Below are positions 30,754-37,926 of a stretch of 54,539 bases of DNA, piece by piece; positions within the stretch are counted from its first letter, which is position 1; the number at the start of each line of letters is the position of its first letter. The notes beneath the pieces were generated by a model. It was given only the letters and a program-made list of their open reading frames with translations, had not been told where the DNA came from and searched no databases. This DNA comes from a virus, in IMG/VR virus record IMGVR_UViG_3300032214_000203, positions 1 to 54,539 of that record; one strand, 5' to 3'. Made by a program: the position numbers and the translations under genes.

Positions 30754-31773
30754 TTACAGGATCAGGTTCTTGCCCACGGTCATGATCCAATCGCGCACAG
30801 GATCGACCTGCTTCAGTGACTTGTCGCGCGACAGTGCATCCTTGACCACGAAGGCAGCGAACTCTTGCTGCGGCAGGCGCATCAGGTACTTGATCACGTT
30901 GCCTGCGTTCTTGGGGTTCATCTTCACCGACAGCGCAGCGCAGATGGCGTACATCACAGCCGGGTCTTGGCTGATCATGGCCCCCATTGGGTTGGCAATC
31001 AGTTCGTCCATGTCCGGCACGATGCTGTACATCTCAATGAACCCTGTGAAGTCAGCCGTTGCACCGCGCCCGACCTGACCCGCCAGTGCCTCGCGTTCGT
31101 TCACCGGGCTGAGGCCCCATGACATGATCGATGCCACCCGTTCCCACGAACGTGGCGATGGGCATGCGTTCGCGTCACGGTCGAACTTGTGCAGCCACTC
31201 GGGGCGGAAGCGAAGGAAGGCACACACCCGCTCGTCGATCTTCTTGTTGTAGAAGTACTGGATGGTGTCTTCGAGGTCGGCCTCGACCTCAAGGAACATC
31301 AGGCGATCCTTGAGGTGGGACGGCATGGTGTTGGTGCCCGCACGATCTGAGGTGCGGTTGCCAGCGGCGACGATCACCCACCCCTCGGGCAGTTGATGCG
31401 GGCCGACCCGGCGTTCGTTGACGATCTGCGCCGCGATGTTCTGGTTCGCGGTCGGTGCCTGAGGCAGTTCGTCGAGGAACATAACGCCTTTGCCCTCGGT
31501 CGGCATCCAATCAGGGCGCATGCGGATCATGCTCTCGCCGTCCTTTGATGGGACAGGCCAGCCGCCCAGTTCGCCAGCGTCGTACTGTGCCAGCGACAGG
31601 ATGCTGCACTGCATGTCCATGCTTGCCGCCACATCCTTGACAACAGTTGTCTTGCCTAGGCCAGCGCCACCGATCAGGTAGGGCACAACGTACTGCGCAT
31701 CGCGTGCGTTCTTCAGGCTAAGGGCGTGGGTGATGGCCTTCTCGACAATGGCCTGTGCTTGGGAAAGTTTCAT
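30754..31773 (-). CDS. MoxR-family AAA+ ATPase
   Basis: 339 residues with Walker A GGAGLGKTT (35-43, K41), Walker B VMFLDEL (D101, E102), sensor-1 region IVAAGNR (N139) and a candidate arginine finger in HLKDRLMF (R157). The architecture is that of MoxR-type AAA+ chaperones (RavA, NorQ, CbbQ relatives). These form rings and act with VWA partners; the next gene encodes one. Its ATG overlaps the upstream stop and has GGAG. A palindromic hairpin terminator follows the stop. Confidence 0.85.
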   Translation of the reverse strand: MKLSQAQAIVEKAITHALSLKNARDAQYVVPYLIGGAGLGKTTVVKDVAASMDMQCSILSLAQYDAGELGGWPVPSKDGESMIRMRPDWMPTEGKGVMFLDELPQAPTANQNIAAQIVNERRVGPHQLPEGWVIVAAGNRTSDRAGTNTMPSHLKDRLMFLEVEADLEDTIQYFYNKKIDERVCAFLRFRPEWLHKFDRDANACPSPRSWERVASIMSWGLSPVNEREALAGQVGRGATADFTGFIEMYSIVPDMDELIANPMGAMISQDPAVMYAICAALSVKMNPKNAGNVIKYLMRLPQQEFAAFVVKDALSRDKSLKQVDPVRDWIMTVGKNLIL

Positions 31774-32129
31774 TGGTCGTTCTCCATTTCTCTGATGATC
31801 TTGTTAATTTGTTGGTCGATCCGCTCTTGGTCTTGGCGGATGCTGACGTGGAAGGATTTGTTTTCGAGCATGGCGCGTTGCTCTCGCAGCGCCACAACGC
31901 GCGGGTCTTTGTCGGCCAGTGCCTTTTGCTGCGCGAAGCGGCGGGACGTGCGGACGCTGGCATGCGCGTCTTTCATGGCGCGGGACAGGTCTTGCCTGCT
32001 GACGTGACCGAAATCTCGACGCGACCACTTGTCTTGCGCGATCCACAGCCAAGCGAGGCGCATCGCTGCGCCTTTTGACGAGAAGTCCATGGTCTGGCTT
32101 TGCAGGCGTGTGATCGTTTCAAGCTTCAT
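31770..32129 (-). CDS. helical basic protein upstream of the AAA+ ATPase
   Basis: 119 residues (MKLETITRLQSQTMDFSSKG at the front), very rich in Arg/Lys/Gln, with a long predicted coiled coil in its second half (ALREQRAMLENKSFHVSIRQ, then QERIDQQINKIIREME). Coupled on both sides (TAATG and ATGA). It could be an adaptor for the ATPase, by position only. Confidence 0.55.
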   Translation of the reverse strand: MKLETITRLQSQTMDFSSKGAAMRLAWLWIAQDKWSRRDFGHVSRQDLSRAMKDAHASVRTSRRFAQQKALADKDPRVVALREQRAMLENKSFHVSIRQDQERIDQQINKIIREMENDQ

Positions 32130-32671
32130 TACAGGCTCCAATTGTTCAGGCAGATAGGCCCGATCCCAAGTTCGATAGACACCGGGTCGGTCAGTGGCCG
32201 ACCACAGCATGAGCATTGCCCGGTCAGCTTGCCGTGCTTGACGGCCTCACCTTTCGGGTCACGCGCCACAGCGACAACGTTGTCAGGCACGTCAGAGGCA
32301 CAGGTCTTGGCAGGCACGAACATGCTGCCCACGATCTTGCCTTGATAGTCCGGGCCGCGCTTGACGTAGACAGCGCCAGCGTTCTTGCCGTTGGTGGGTG
32401 CCAGCGAAAAGGACAGGGCCGCAGCGCGGAACACGGGCTTCTTCACCTTGGCGTGCAGGAGCAGGTCTTTGATGCGCGACACATCGACGGCCCGCGTCAT
32501 GTCCTGCTTCTGCGTTGCTGTCTGCTTGACCTTCAGGATCATGCGCTCGGCTGCGTCCCACTGGCGCTCCGACAGTTCGCCCTTGCGCTGGTACTGCAAC
32601 AGCAGGCTGTGGGCGAAATCGTTCCACTCGATCATGGGCTTCAGCGCCTCGACGATCTCTTCGTATTCCAT
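32129..32671 (-). CDS. DUF6011-like zinc-knuckle protein
   Basis: 180 residues. The C-terminal GQCSCCGRPLTDPVSIELGI followed by GPIC is the DUF6011 signature: CxxC, then a lone Cys, with a conserved GR-LTD and GIGP. The middle (GAVYVKRGPDYQGKIVGSMF) resembles the beta-rich domain that often precedes DUF6011 in phage proteins. Function unknown; zinc binding is likely. GGAG precedes the ATG, which overlaps the upstream stop. Confidence 0.65.
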   Translation of the reverse strand: MEYEEIVEALKPMIEWNDFAHSLLLQYQRKGELSERQWDAAERMILKVKQTATQKQDMTRAVDVSRIKDLLLHAKVKKPVFRAAALSFSLAPTNGKNAGAVYVKRGPDYQGKIVGSMFVPAKTCASDVPDNVVAVARDPKGEAVKHGKLTGQCSCCGRPLTDPVSIELGIGPICLNNWSL

Positions 32672-32799
32672 CACACGCGCTCCTTATGTGCCTGCAGTTC
32701 GCGCAGGATGTTGACAAGGGCCAAGGCGTGCCCGCCGTTCTGGATGGCGTCACGCGCGATCAACTCGATCTGATCGAGCGTCTTCTGCATCTGTTCCAT
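32671..32799 (-). CDS. 42-residue helical peptide, unknown
   Basis: A frame of 42 residues (MEQMQKTLDQIELIARDAIQ and on) with GGGAG six bases before the ATG and a stop overlapping the next start (TGATG). It is predicted to be one or two amphipathic helices. The palindrome at 32816-32827 lies 17 bp upstream, the same distance as for the gene starting at 27553. Confidence 0.5.
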   Translation of the reverse strand: MEQMQKTLDQIELIARDAIQNGGHALALVNILRELQAHKERV

Positions 32800-32815
32800 T
32801 TCGATCTCCCGTTTA

Positions 32816-32827
32816 GTTCGTTTGAAC
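32816..32827. promoter_or_regulatory. GTTC-N4-GAAC palindrome before the 42-residue gene
   Basis: Perfect palindrome GTTCGTTTGAAC plus TTTT, with the same 16-bp sequence as the site at 27570, in the gap between two leftward genes. Confidence 0.55.
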
Positions 32828-32830
32828 TTT

Positions 32831-32920
32831 TCACCATGTGTCGGGCATCGACAGCATGGCGAACATGACGATCACCATCACGACCTTGAAGGCCAGAAGC
32901 TCTGCGATCTCGCGCATCAT
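32831..32920 (-). CDS. 29-residue hydrophobic peptide candidate
   Basis: MMREIAELLAFKVVMVIVMF then AMLSMPDTW: one membrane helix with a charged front. Start overlaps the stop of the preceding gene and follows GAGGGGG. Very short, so uncertain; the shape is that of small phage membrane peptides. Confidence 0.35.
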   Translation of the reverse strand: MMREIAELLAFKVVMVIVMFAMLSMPDTW

Positions 32921-33255
32921 GCGAACACCCCCTCTTCTTCGCAGGCCTTGAACAGCGCGCCGATCTCCTCGCCGGAGAACCGCTTGCCCTTGCTGTTCAT
33001 GGGGTAGGTGCGGATCACGCTGCTACCCTGCGTCGTGACGTGCTTGAAGGTCACGGGCTTGCCAGCTTTCTTCATGGCCAGCATGAACACCCCAATGTCG
33101 ATGTCTTCTTCGAGGAAGACAGTCGGCTTGTAGTTCTTGACGACAGCGTAGCTAAACCGCGACACGTCTTCGAGCGTCACACCGACGCCCAGCATGTCCT
33201 GATACGGCACCTCAAGCCAGCCGTGGCCGTCGTCGTGGTGGAACGTGTAGGTCAT
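32917..33255 (-). CDS. small protein, unknown
   Basis: 112 residues starting at the second Met (GGAG 8 nt before it). Front: TYTFHHDDGHGWLEVP, then MLGVGVTLEDVSRFSYAVV and a FLEEDIDIGVFMLAMKKAG stretch. It reads as a compact alpha/beta domain and resembles an unannotated phage family seen in early operons. The previous gene's stop overlaps the alternative upstream ATG. Confidence 0.6.
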   Translation of the reverse strand: MTYTFHHDDGHGWLEVPYQDMLGVGVTLEDVSRFSYAVVKNYKPTVFLEEDIDIGVFMLAMKKAGKPVTFKHVTTQGSSVIRTYPMNSKGKRFSGEEIGALFKACEEEGVFA

Positions 33256-33257
33256 GG

Positions 33258-33428
33258 TCATTTCTCCTTTTTCCCCCAGATCAGCACCTTGCCGATCACC
33301 TTCGACCGCAGGTCATCGCGGCCCAACAGTTCCTTGATGAAGTATTCTTCAAGGTCTTCGAAGCTTTCGAACTCGCAGCGGGTGTGTTCTTTCCCGTGCG
33401 CCTTGATCACAGTTTGTTTGATGAACAT
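33258..33428 (-). CDS. small protein, unknown
   Basis: 56 residues (MFIKQTVIKAHGKEHTRCEF and on), with AGGA 8 nt before the ATG. Alternating charged and hydrophobic residues suggest a small alpha/beta domain. No family recognised. Confidence 0.55.
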   Translation of the reverse strand: MFIKQTVIKAHGKEHTRCEFESFEDLEEYFIKELLGRDDLRSKVIGKVLIWGKKEK

Positions 33429-33450
33429 GTCACATCCTTTCTGTTCCATT

Positions 33451-33484
33451 GGATGCTGGCCCTGCAGGGCCAGACACCGATAGA
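33451..33484 (-). repeat. intergenic hairpin H1 with covarying partner
   Basis: CTGGCCCTGCAGGGCCAG (33456-33473), a perfect inverted repeat flanked by GGAT and ACACCG, lies 11 nt past the stop of the 226-residue gene. The same element with compensatory stem changes is at 34211-34244. No T-run follows, so it is not an ordinary terminator. Confidence 0.6.
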
Positions 33485-34165
33485 TCAGAACTCGCCCAGC
33501 CCCTCGGCCACAAAGGCAGAGACCGCAGCGTCCACGGTTTCATTCTCGGCACCCGCGCCAGCCTGTGCCGCCTTGGCAGCATCGCTGTTGCGGTAGGCAC
33601 GACGCGCCGCCATCAACTCGCGCATCGCGTTCTGGAACTCGTCCAGTTCCTCGTCGCTCAGGCCGTCCTTGAAGACGTTGCCCTGCACGACCTTGCCGTC
33701 TTCGTCCTTGGCGCTCGACCACTTGCCGACCACCTGTTCGGCCAGCATCTGGGCCTTGGACTTCTCAGCCTCGCCCTTCACGGCCTTGGCCAGCTTGTTC
33801 TCGCTGTCGATGCCGCTGCCGTCCAAGAACTCGCGCACCATCTGGGGGGTCGCGTTGGACATCCCGCCCAGATCGAACAGGCGCACAGCACCCACGCTGT
33901 TTTCAATGTAACGCTTGGCGGTTGCCTCCTTCAGGCCCGCCTCTTCAAGCAGGGCGGAGCGCAGTGCCTTGCTGACGGCGCGGGGCAGGTTGCCCTTGAC
34001 CAGCTTGACCGGGGCGATGCTGGCGATCAACTCGCAGTAGGCACCGATCTTGCGGCTGTTGGCGACTTCGTTGTTCGCCTTGTTGTCGGCCTTGAGGCCA
34101 GCGATCTCGGCCTCGGCGGCGTTGATCACATTGATGGTTTCGTCGGCAATAATGAACTTAGACAT
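33485..34165 (-). CDS. 226-residue helical protein, unknown
   Basis: 226 residues from the ATG after GGAGG. Mostly helical and Ala/Glu/Lys-rich: MSKFIIADETINVINAAEAE, then VKLVKGNLPRAVSKALRSAL, LKEATAKRYIENSVGAV, and an acidic C-terminus (LSDEELDEFQNAMREL ... FVAEGLGEF). It could be a nucleic-acid-associated or oligomeric structural protein, but no family is recognised. Hairpin repeats bracket it on both sides (33451 and 34211). Confidence 0.55.
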   Translation of the reverse strand: MSKFIIADETINVINAAEAEIAGLKADNKANNEVANSRKIGAYCELIASIAPVKLVKGNLPRAVSKALRSALLEEAGLKEATAKRYIENSVGAVRLFDLGGMSNATPQMVREFLDGSGIDSENKLAKAVKGEAEKSKAQMLAEQVVGKWSSAKDEDGKVVQGNVFKDGLSDEELDEFQNAMRELMAARRAYRNSDAAKAAQAGAGAENETVDAAVSAFVAEGLGEF

Positions 34166-34210
34166 CTGGGTTCCTCCATCTGGCTGTCTATGTTGTCGAG
34201 GTGATCCTCG

Positions 34211-34244
34211 GGATACCAGCCCCGCAGGGCTGGACACCGGAAGT
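34211..34244 (-). repeat. intergenic hairpin H2 with covarying partner
   Basis: CCAGCCC (34216-34222) pairs with GGGCTGG (34227-34233), flanked by GGAT and ACACCG, again 11 nt past a stop codon. Two of the seven pairs differ from H1 and both stay paired. Confidence 0.6.
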
Positions 34245-34688
34245 TCACGCTGCCACGGGCAGGGCGTTGGGGCGCTGGCAGGCGATCTGCTTTGCCATGA
34301 CGCTGAAGGCGAGGGCTGCATGTTTCGGCAGCGAAGCCCAGCCAAAGCTGCAGCACACCGACACGCCGTCTTGGCTGACCACCACATCGCCGACCGACAT
34401 CGAACGCAGGCCCTTGCAGTGGTAGATGGGCTGGACACCCGTGTCGAACGGCGCGCCGTTGTCGTAGTCGAACACGGCATCCACGCTGCGGGCCTCAACC
34501 GTCAGGCCGTGGTGGTACAGGCCGACCAGCGCAGCGCACATGACGTGCATGGGCATCTCGGGGTTGTCACCCTTTGCGAAGGTGAGGCGACTGTAGGTGA
34601 TGCTCTCCGGCGAAGCGTTCCATCCCTTGGCGTTGATGGCAGCGGAAACGGCGTCGGACAGGTGCAGTTTGTAGACGTGGTAAAGCAT
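34245..34688 (-). CDS. YodL-like domain protein candidate
   Basis: 147 residues with GGAGG upstream. The region VDAVFDYDNGAPFDTG followed by LRSMSVGDVVVSQDGVSVC and a FGWASL segment resembles the YodL-like domain, in which an RS(L/M)SVGDVV strand pair precedes an aromatic Gly turn; that domain is found in polyvalent and accessory phage proteins. Role unknown. Confidence 0.5.
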   Translation of the reverse strand: MLYHVYKLHLSDAVSAAINAKGWNASPESITYSRLTFAKGDNPEMPMHVMCAALVGLYHHGLTVEARSVDAVFDYDNGAPFDTGVQPIYHCKGLRSMSVGDVVVSQDGVSVCCSFGWASLPKHAALAFSVMAKQIACQRPNALPVAA

Positions 34689-34689
34689 T

Positions 34690-34845
34690 TCAGGCCTCCT
34701 TATGGCTCAGTGCTTGGATCAAAATCGCGCTGTCTGCGGCGTTCAGCAGCAACTCGGCGAAGGGGTGTGTTTTGTGGTAGGCAGCAATGCGCTTGGCATT
34801 GGCGGCTGACGGGTCAGCGATGTAGAGGGCAAGCAGTGTGGACAT
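34690..34845 (-). CDS. 51-residue protein, unknown
   Basis: A frame of 51 residues (MSTLLALYIADPSAANAKRI and on, ending ALSHKEA), coupled to the upstream gene through TAATG and carrying the RBS of the next gene (AAGGAGG) in its last codons. Ala/Leu-rich helices, no motif. Confidence 0.55.
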   Translation of the reverse strand: MSTLLALYIADPSAANAKRIAAYHKTHPFAELLLNAADSAILIQALSHKEA

Positions 34846-35051
34846 TACCACGCCCCCATCATCTCGCTGCGATGCTCATCCAGCACCTTCACCACCCGCT
34901 TGCAGGCAGCGATGGCAGCCTTGGGCGTCTTGGCGCCGCCAATGGCAACGGCGATATCTTCATCACTCCAGCACTCGGCCAGAAAGTCCCAGCCGCCCTT
35001 GCCCCAATGGGCGTCGGCGTGGTCGCGAACAGCGCGGATCAGTTCATCCAT
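34845..35051 (-). CDS. small protein, unknown
   Basis: 68 residues (MDELIRAVRDHADAHWGKGG at the front) from an ATG after GGAG. WDFLAECWSDEDIAVAIGGA then TPKAAIAACKRVVKVLDEHR suggests a helical bundle. No family recognised. Confidence 0.55.
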   Translation of the reverse strand: MDELIRAVRDHADAHWGKGGWDFLAECWSDEDIAVAIGGAKTPKAAIAACKRVVKVLDEHRSEMMGAW

Positions 35052-35061
35052 GTCAGTCTCC

Positions 35062-35229
35062 TCAGTTCAGGGCGCAGTCGAGCATGATTGCCCGACGCTC
35101 AGCCTCGGCCAGCGACACACCAGCCTTGATTGCATAGGCCTCGATCAGGCCAGCGCAGCGATCAGCAGCGCCGGGATAGTTCGCTCGCAGGGTGCGGGCT
35201 GCATTCTCAAGGATCATCTTCGCAGTCAT
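35062..35229 (-). CDS. first gene of the long leftward operon, unknown
   Basis: 55 residues from the ATG after GGAGG (MTAKMILENAARTLRANYPG at the front). Helical, Ala-rich. It follows a leader of about 370 nt that holds an attenuator-like hairpin. Confidence 0.55.
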   Translation of the reverse strand: MTAKMILENAARTLRANYPGAADRCAGLIEAYAIKAGVSLAEAERRAIMLDCALN

Positions 35230-35259
35230 GGGATTTCCTCCAGTTGATTGAGCCACCAA

Positions 35260-35281
35260 AACGGCCCACCAAAGGGCCGTT
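35260..35281 (-). promoter_or_regulatory. leader hairpin (attenuator-like)
   Basis: AACGGCCC and GGGCCGTT form a perfect 8-bp stem with a 6-nt loop, 31 nt before the first gene of the leftward operon; on that strand it is followed by only four T, so a weak terminator or RNA-structure element. Confidence 0.45.
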
Positions 35282-35733
35282 CGAATTGTTCAATCATAAG
35301 CACCTCTGCCGTTCTCTGGGGATCAGGCCAGCGCAACGCTGAGCCATCCGACCCTTCCGATACCAGACCGTGTTTTAAGCGATCACCTGAGCATCAGTGC
35401 TGCACCCCGTTTGGTGGGAAGACCCCGCTTTGTGGGCCGACCAGACTGCCGGGCGAAAGCCCCTGTCCAATCCGCGCTAGGCGAGAACCTGATCCTGCTG
35501 GCCGTGCGAGGCCTTTATGTCAATTCCGCTGGATCGTGGCGGCGGTGCCGGGGTCAGGGTGGGGGGGCCAAGCGCCGCGCCGTCCCTTCCGACACCAATA
35601 GACTTATTCCCCTTTCACTCCCTTGTCAACACCTATGTTCCCTTGTTTACCCTTACATGCAGCATGGCAGAAAGCCCAATCATCACAGGGGTTTGGGATG
35701 GCAAAAAAGCCGGGAACGTGTAGGATGTTGAAA
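35282..35733. other. gene-free leader/control region of the leftward operon
   Basis: No convincing gene on either strand. It contains two near-copies of a 15-bp unit (ACCCCGTTTGGTGGG at 35404-35418 and ACCCCGCTTTGTGGG at 35422-35436), G/C-rich stretches able to fold, the possible leftward promoter at 35601-35629, and the palindrome just beyond at 35734. It probably acts as the divergent control region between the accessory operon and the small terminase gene. Confidence 0.5.
35601..35629 (-). promoter_or_regulatory. possible promoter for the leftward accessory operon
   Basis: On the minus strand a perfect TTGACA (35624-35629) stands 17 bp from TAAGTC (35601-35606), a poor -10. Supported mainly by position ahead of a 24-gene operon. 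Confidence 0.35.
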
Positions 35734-35745
35734 GTTCGTTGGAAC
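35734..35745. promoter_or_regulatory. GTTC-N4-GAAC palindrome before the small terminase gene
   Basis: Perfect palindrome GTTCGTTGGAAC followed by TTTTT, 109 bp before the terminase small subunit and in the divergent control region. Confidence 0.5.
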
Positions 35746-35854
35746 TTTTTCTGGCATCACGCTGGGGCCAGATCAGCCAAAACGAATCACCCCAAACATT
35801 CAGGGGGGTGAATGTATCAAACCCCGAAAGCCCAGCGCAGCGCAGGACAGATCG

Positions 35855-36412
35855 ATGACAGATAAACCCAAGCTCACAGTGGTAGGCGGATCAGGTGACA
35901 CCACAGGCACCAACACAGATGCCAAGACCCCAAGGGGAAGGGCATACAAAGGCCAGCCAAAGACAAGTGGCCCAAAGACGCCAGTGAACAGCGAAGGCCT
36001 CACAGCCAAGCAGGAGGCGTTCTGTCACGCTATCCTCGGCGGCAAGGGATGGAGTGACGCATACCGCGAGGCATACGATGCTGAGAACATGAGCGCCGCA
36101 AGCGTCCATCGCGAGGCATATGCACTGGCAACCAGCCCCAAGATTGCATCAAGGCTGGAGCGTGCAGAGAAGGAAAGACAGGCGGAACAGCGCATGCAGC
36201 GGCTCTCTCGAGCAGAGCGTGTCATTGAAAAGCTTGAAGGTATCGGTGTTCGGGGCGATGCTGCAGACGGCACACAGGTGCGGGCACTGGAACTGTTGGG
36301 CAAGACGCTGGGCCTGTTCGTTGACCGGGTCGAGACAGAGGATAAGACGCCGCGTGATGCAGACAGCATCCGTGCAGAACTGGAGCAGCGGATCAACAGG
36401 CTGATGGGTTAG
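35855..36412 (+). CDS. terS: terminase small subunit
   Basis: 185 residues. A basic, disordered front (residues 1-45) is followed by LTAKQEAFCHAILGGKGWSD, AYREAYDAENMSAASVHREA and a PKIASRLERA segment: the helix-turn-helix DNA-recognition part of small terminase proteins of the Terminase_2 type. A coiled-coil region and an acidic C-terminus follow. It recognises the packaging site, which could lie in the adjacent repeat-rich gap. It is separated from the large subunit by 1.7 kb and by two opposing genes, an unusual arrangement. The stop is 1 nt before an imperfect palindrome copy (36412-36423). Confidence 0.8.
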   Translation: MTDKPKLTVVGGSGDTTGTNTDAKTPRGRAYKGQPKTSGPKTPVNSEGLTAKQEAFCHAILGGKGWSDAYREAYDAENMSAASVHREAYALATSPKIASRLERAEKERQAEQRMQRLSRAERVIEKLEGIGVRGDAADGTQVRALELLGKTLGLFVDRVETEDKTPRDADSIRAELEQRINRLMG

Positions 36413-36431
36413 TTCAATTGCACTTCTGGCA

Positions 36432-36454
36432 GGGGGGGGTCTTGGCGGGGGGGG
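36432..36454 (+). other. paired G8 tracts
   Basis: Two runs of eight G separated by TCTTGGC. They could form a G-quadruplex or slip during replication; they are also positions where read errors are likely. Confidence 0.5.
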
Positions 36455-36728
36455 TGTCCTTTATTCCCGCAGCCTTCAAACGCGGGCCGTACAGTGGCGG
36501 TGTGTGCTGTCGGGTAGGGTGACCGCCGACACCATAGACTTGGGCCTCTAGCGGGCAGCACAGCGCGTCTGCGGTGCATCTGCTTGCCATGTGCTGCACA
36601 TCCAGCCATCCACACGGTGCAGCGGCGTCAGGACGGTCGGCCCACGACGGAAACGGCCATGGTGCGACCCCCACCTACCCCCATCCCCCCTGACTGCGGG
36701 CTGGCCGACAGCCGAGACATACATGATA

Positions 36729-36750
36729 TTCCGCTCAAACAATTAGCAAA
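36729..36750. repeat. 22-bp direct repeat, copy 1
   Basis: Begins TTCCGCTCAA and ends CAATTAGCAAA; one mismatch to copy 2. A partial copy (TTCCGCT) follows at 36927-36933. Iteron-like. Confidence 0.75.
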
Positions 36751-36770
36751 CCGCTAGAAAACCCTTCTTC

Positions 36771-36792
36771 TTCCGCTCAAGCAATTAGCAAA
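36771..36792. repeat. 22-bp direct repeat, copy 2
   Basis: Same unit as 36729-36750 with A to G at one position, 42 bp downstream (four helical turns). Confidence 0.75.
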
Positions 36793-36974
36793 TTCTCACA
36801 AAACCCCCTACCCCCCCTCTTTTTTTCCACTACTCAACCGGAGATAGGTAAAAACCCGGAAAAACACCAGACATGCCTAGGAATCCTACACCCCCCGGTA
36901 GTATTTCTGGCTAAGATTCAGAACTGTTCCGCTATTTCTTTGAACTTTTCACACAAAGCGTGTCGTCTGGGATT

Positions 36975-37035
36975 ACCCGCCAACGCAACTGCGAATGTGT
37001 AACGGCTACAGGTCTGGGAGGCGGGTGTTTTTTTT
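36975..37035 (+). terminator. terminator-like structure after the small terminase region
   Basis: ACCCGCC (36975-36981) pairs with GGCGGGT (37020-37026), followed by eight T. The loop is long (38 nt) but contains a small hairpin. It faces the opposing gene that ends at 37080. Confidence 0.5.
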
Positions 37036-37079
37036 GTTTTGACCCTACGACGTTGGGTGCCGTGCGTGAGATGCGCGGT

Positions 37080-37544
37080 TTACCAGTTCCCTCTGGCTTT
37101 TCCGATGAAGTAGACGGCGGCCACGAGGATGGCGACGGCGCAGATTGAGGCGGCTATGCCGACGCTCCAGAGGATCACGGCCTCTTTGATCTCCGCTCTG
37201 CGGTATTCGGTCTCTTGGCGCTGTTTGCGGACGCGCCGTATGGTTTCTTTGTACTCTTCTAGACCGTCATGGCCGTATGTGTAGCCAATCATTGTCTCAA
37301 CGTCCTTCTTCATCTGCTGCACCTTCTTCTGTGCAGCGAAGATGTTCATGGCTTCTTCTTCGGCGGAGCCACCGAACTTCCACCATGGTGGGTTTTGGGC
37401 TTTTTCTGCGGCGTAGTTGATGTCCGCGTAGGCACCCGCGAACTTCGACATGGCTTGGGTTGCGTCACGCCCTGCGGATATGAGCGACTGGATGTTTGAC
37501 ACGGCACCTGCCGCGATGGAAAGGGCGGTAAACGGGTCGATCAT
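37080..37544 (-). CDS. C-terminal-TM protein near terminase, unknown
   Basis: 154 residues from the ATG after GGAG. The front MIDPFTALSIAAGAVSNIQS, the middle AQNPPWWKFGGSAEEEAMNI and the coiled coil KKVQQMKKDVETMIGYTYG recall a family I know from aquatic phages, of unknown role. A C-terminal transmembrane helix (ILWSVGIAASICAVAILVAA) ends in a short basic tail. Coupled to the upstream gene (AATGA). Confidence 0.65.
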   Translation of the reverse strand: MIDPFTALSIAAGAVSNIQSLISAGRDATQAMSKFAGAYADINYAAEKAQNPPWWKFGGSAEEEAMNIFAAQKKVQQMKKDVETMIGYTYGHDGLEEYKETIRRVRKQRQETEYRRAEIKEAVILWSVGIAASICAVAILVAAVYFIGKARGNW

Positions 37545-37702
37545 TTTGATATTCTCCGAACGAGCGGGCATGCGCTGAATGGCTTTTGGACGAAGCTATG
37601 GTGGGTGCCGTCAGGTGAGGTGTACCTGCATATCTGAACGAAGGTGTTGCGACCTTCGAGCCAGAGATGTGTGAAAGATACAAAGATCAGGACGACTTCC
37701 AT
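37541..37702 (-). CDS. 53-residue protein with hydrophobic front, unknown
   Basis: 53 residues from the ATG after GGGAG: MEVVLIFVSFTHLWLEGRNT, then FVQICRYTSPDGTHHSF and a short basic end. The hydrophobic front could be a signal anchor. The stop overlaps the next start, which supports both genes being real. Confidence 0.55.
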   Translation of the reverse strand: MEVVLIFVSFTHLWLEGRNTFVQICRYTSPDGTHHSFVQKPFSACPLVRRISK

Positions 37703-37826
37703 GGCGGTTCTCCCGCCTGAGTCTCCCGCCTCAGACATGAAAATCTATACACGAATCGAGCCCTTTGCTCAACACGGTGCCAGACATGAGATGCCACAAT
37801 GTCGTGTGACAAGACTCTTTCCGATT

Positions 37827-37857
37827 AGGTTAACGGAGGAGGTAGCGCCGTTAACCT
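37827..37857. promoter_or_regulatory. AGGTTAACGG inverted repeat
   Basis: AGGTTAACGG and CCGTTAACCT form a perfect 10-bp inverted repeat with an 11-nt spacer, then TTTT. It could be a terminator or a protein-binding site in the control region ahead of the large terminase. Confidence 0.5.
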
Positions 37858-37874
37858 TTTAGAGTCCGTAAGAA

Positions 37875-37886
37875 GTTCTCTTGAAC
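37875..37886. promoter_or_regulatory. GTTC-N4-GAAC palindrome before the late operon
   Basis: Perfect palindrome GTTCTCTTGAAC plus TTTT, 41 bp upstream of module B and 232 bp before the large terminase. Confidence 0.55.
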
Positions 37887-37926
37887 TTTTCTCGCGCACA
37901 CGCGCGAACGACGTATAGACGTTAAG

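Larger units (their letters stand above)
36413..37079. other. gene-free region with homopolymer tracts and direct repeats
   Basis: About 670 bp without a credible gene. Two G8 tracts (36432-36439, 36447-36454), C5/C5/C6 runs (36668-36690), C5-TA-C7 (36804-36817) followed by seven T, a pair of 22-bp direct repeats 42 bp apart (36729, 36771), a half-palindrome TTGAACTTTT near 36941, and a terminator-like end at 36975-37035. Candidate for a packaging site or replication origin. Confidence 0.55.

Noticed and set aside
36729-36792. CRISPR array
   Set aside because: Only two full copies with a 20-bp spacer and no cas genes; better read as iteron-like repeats.
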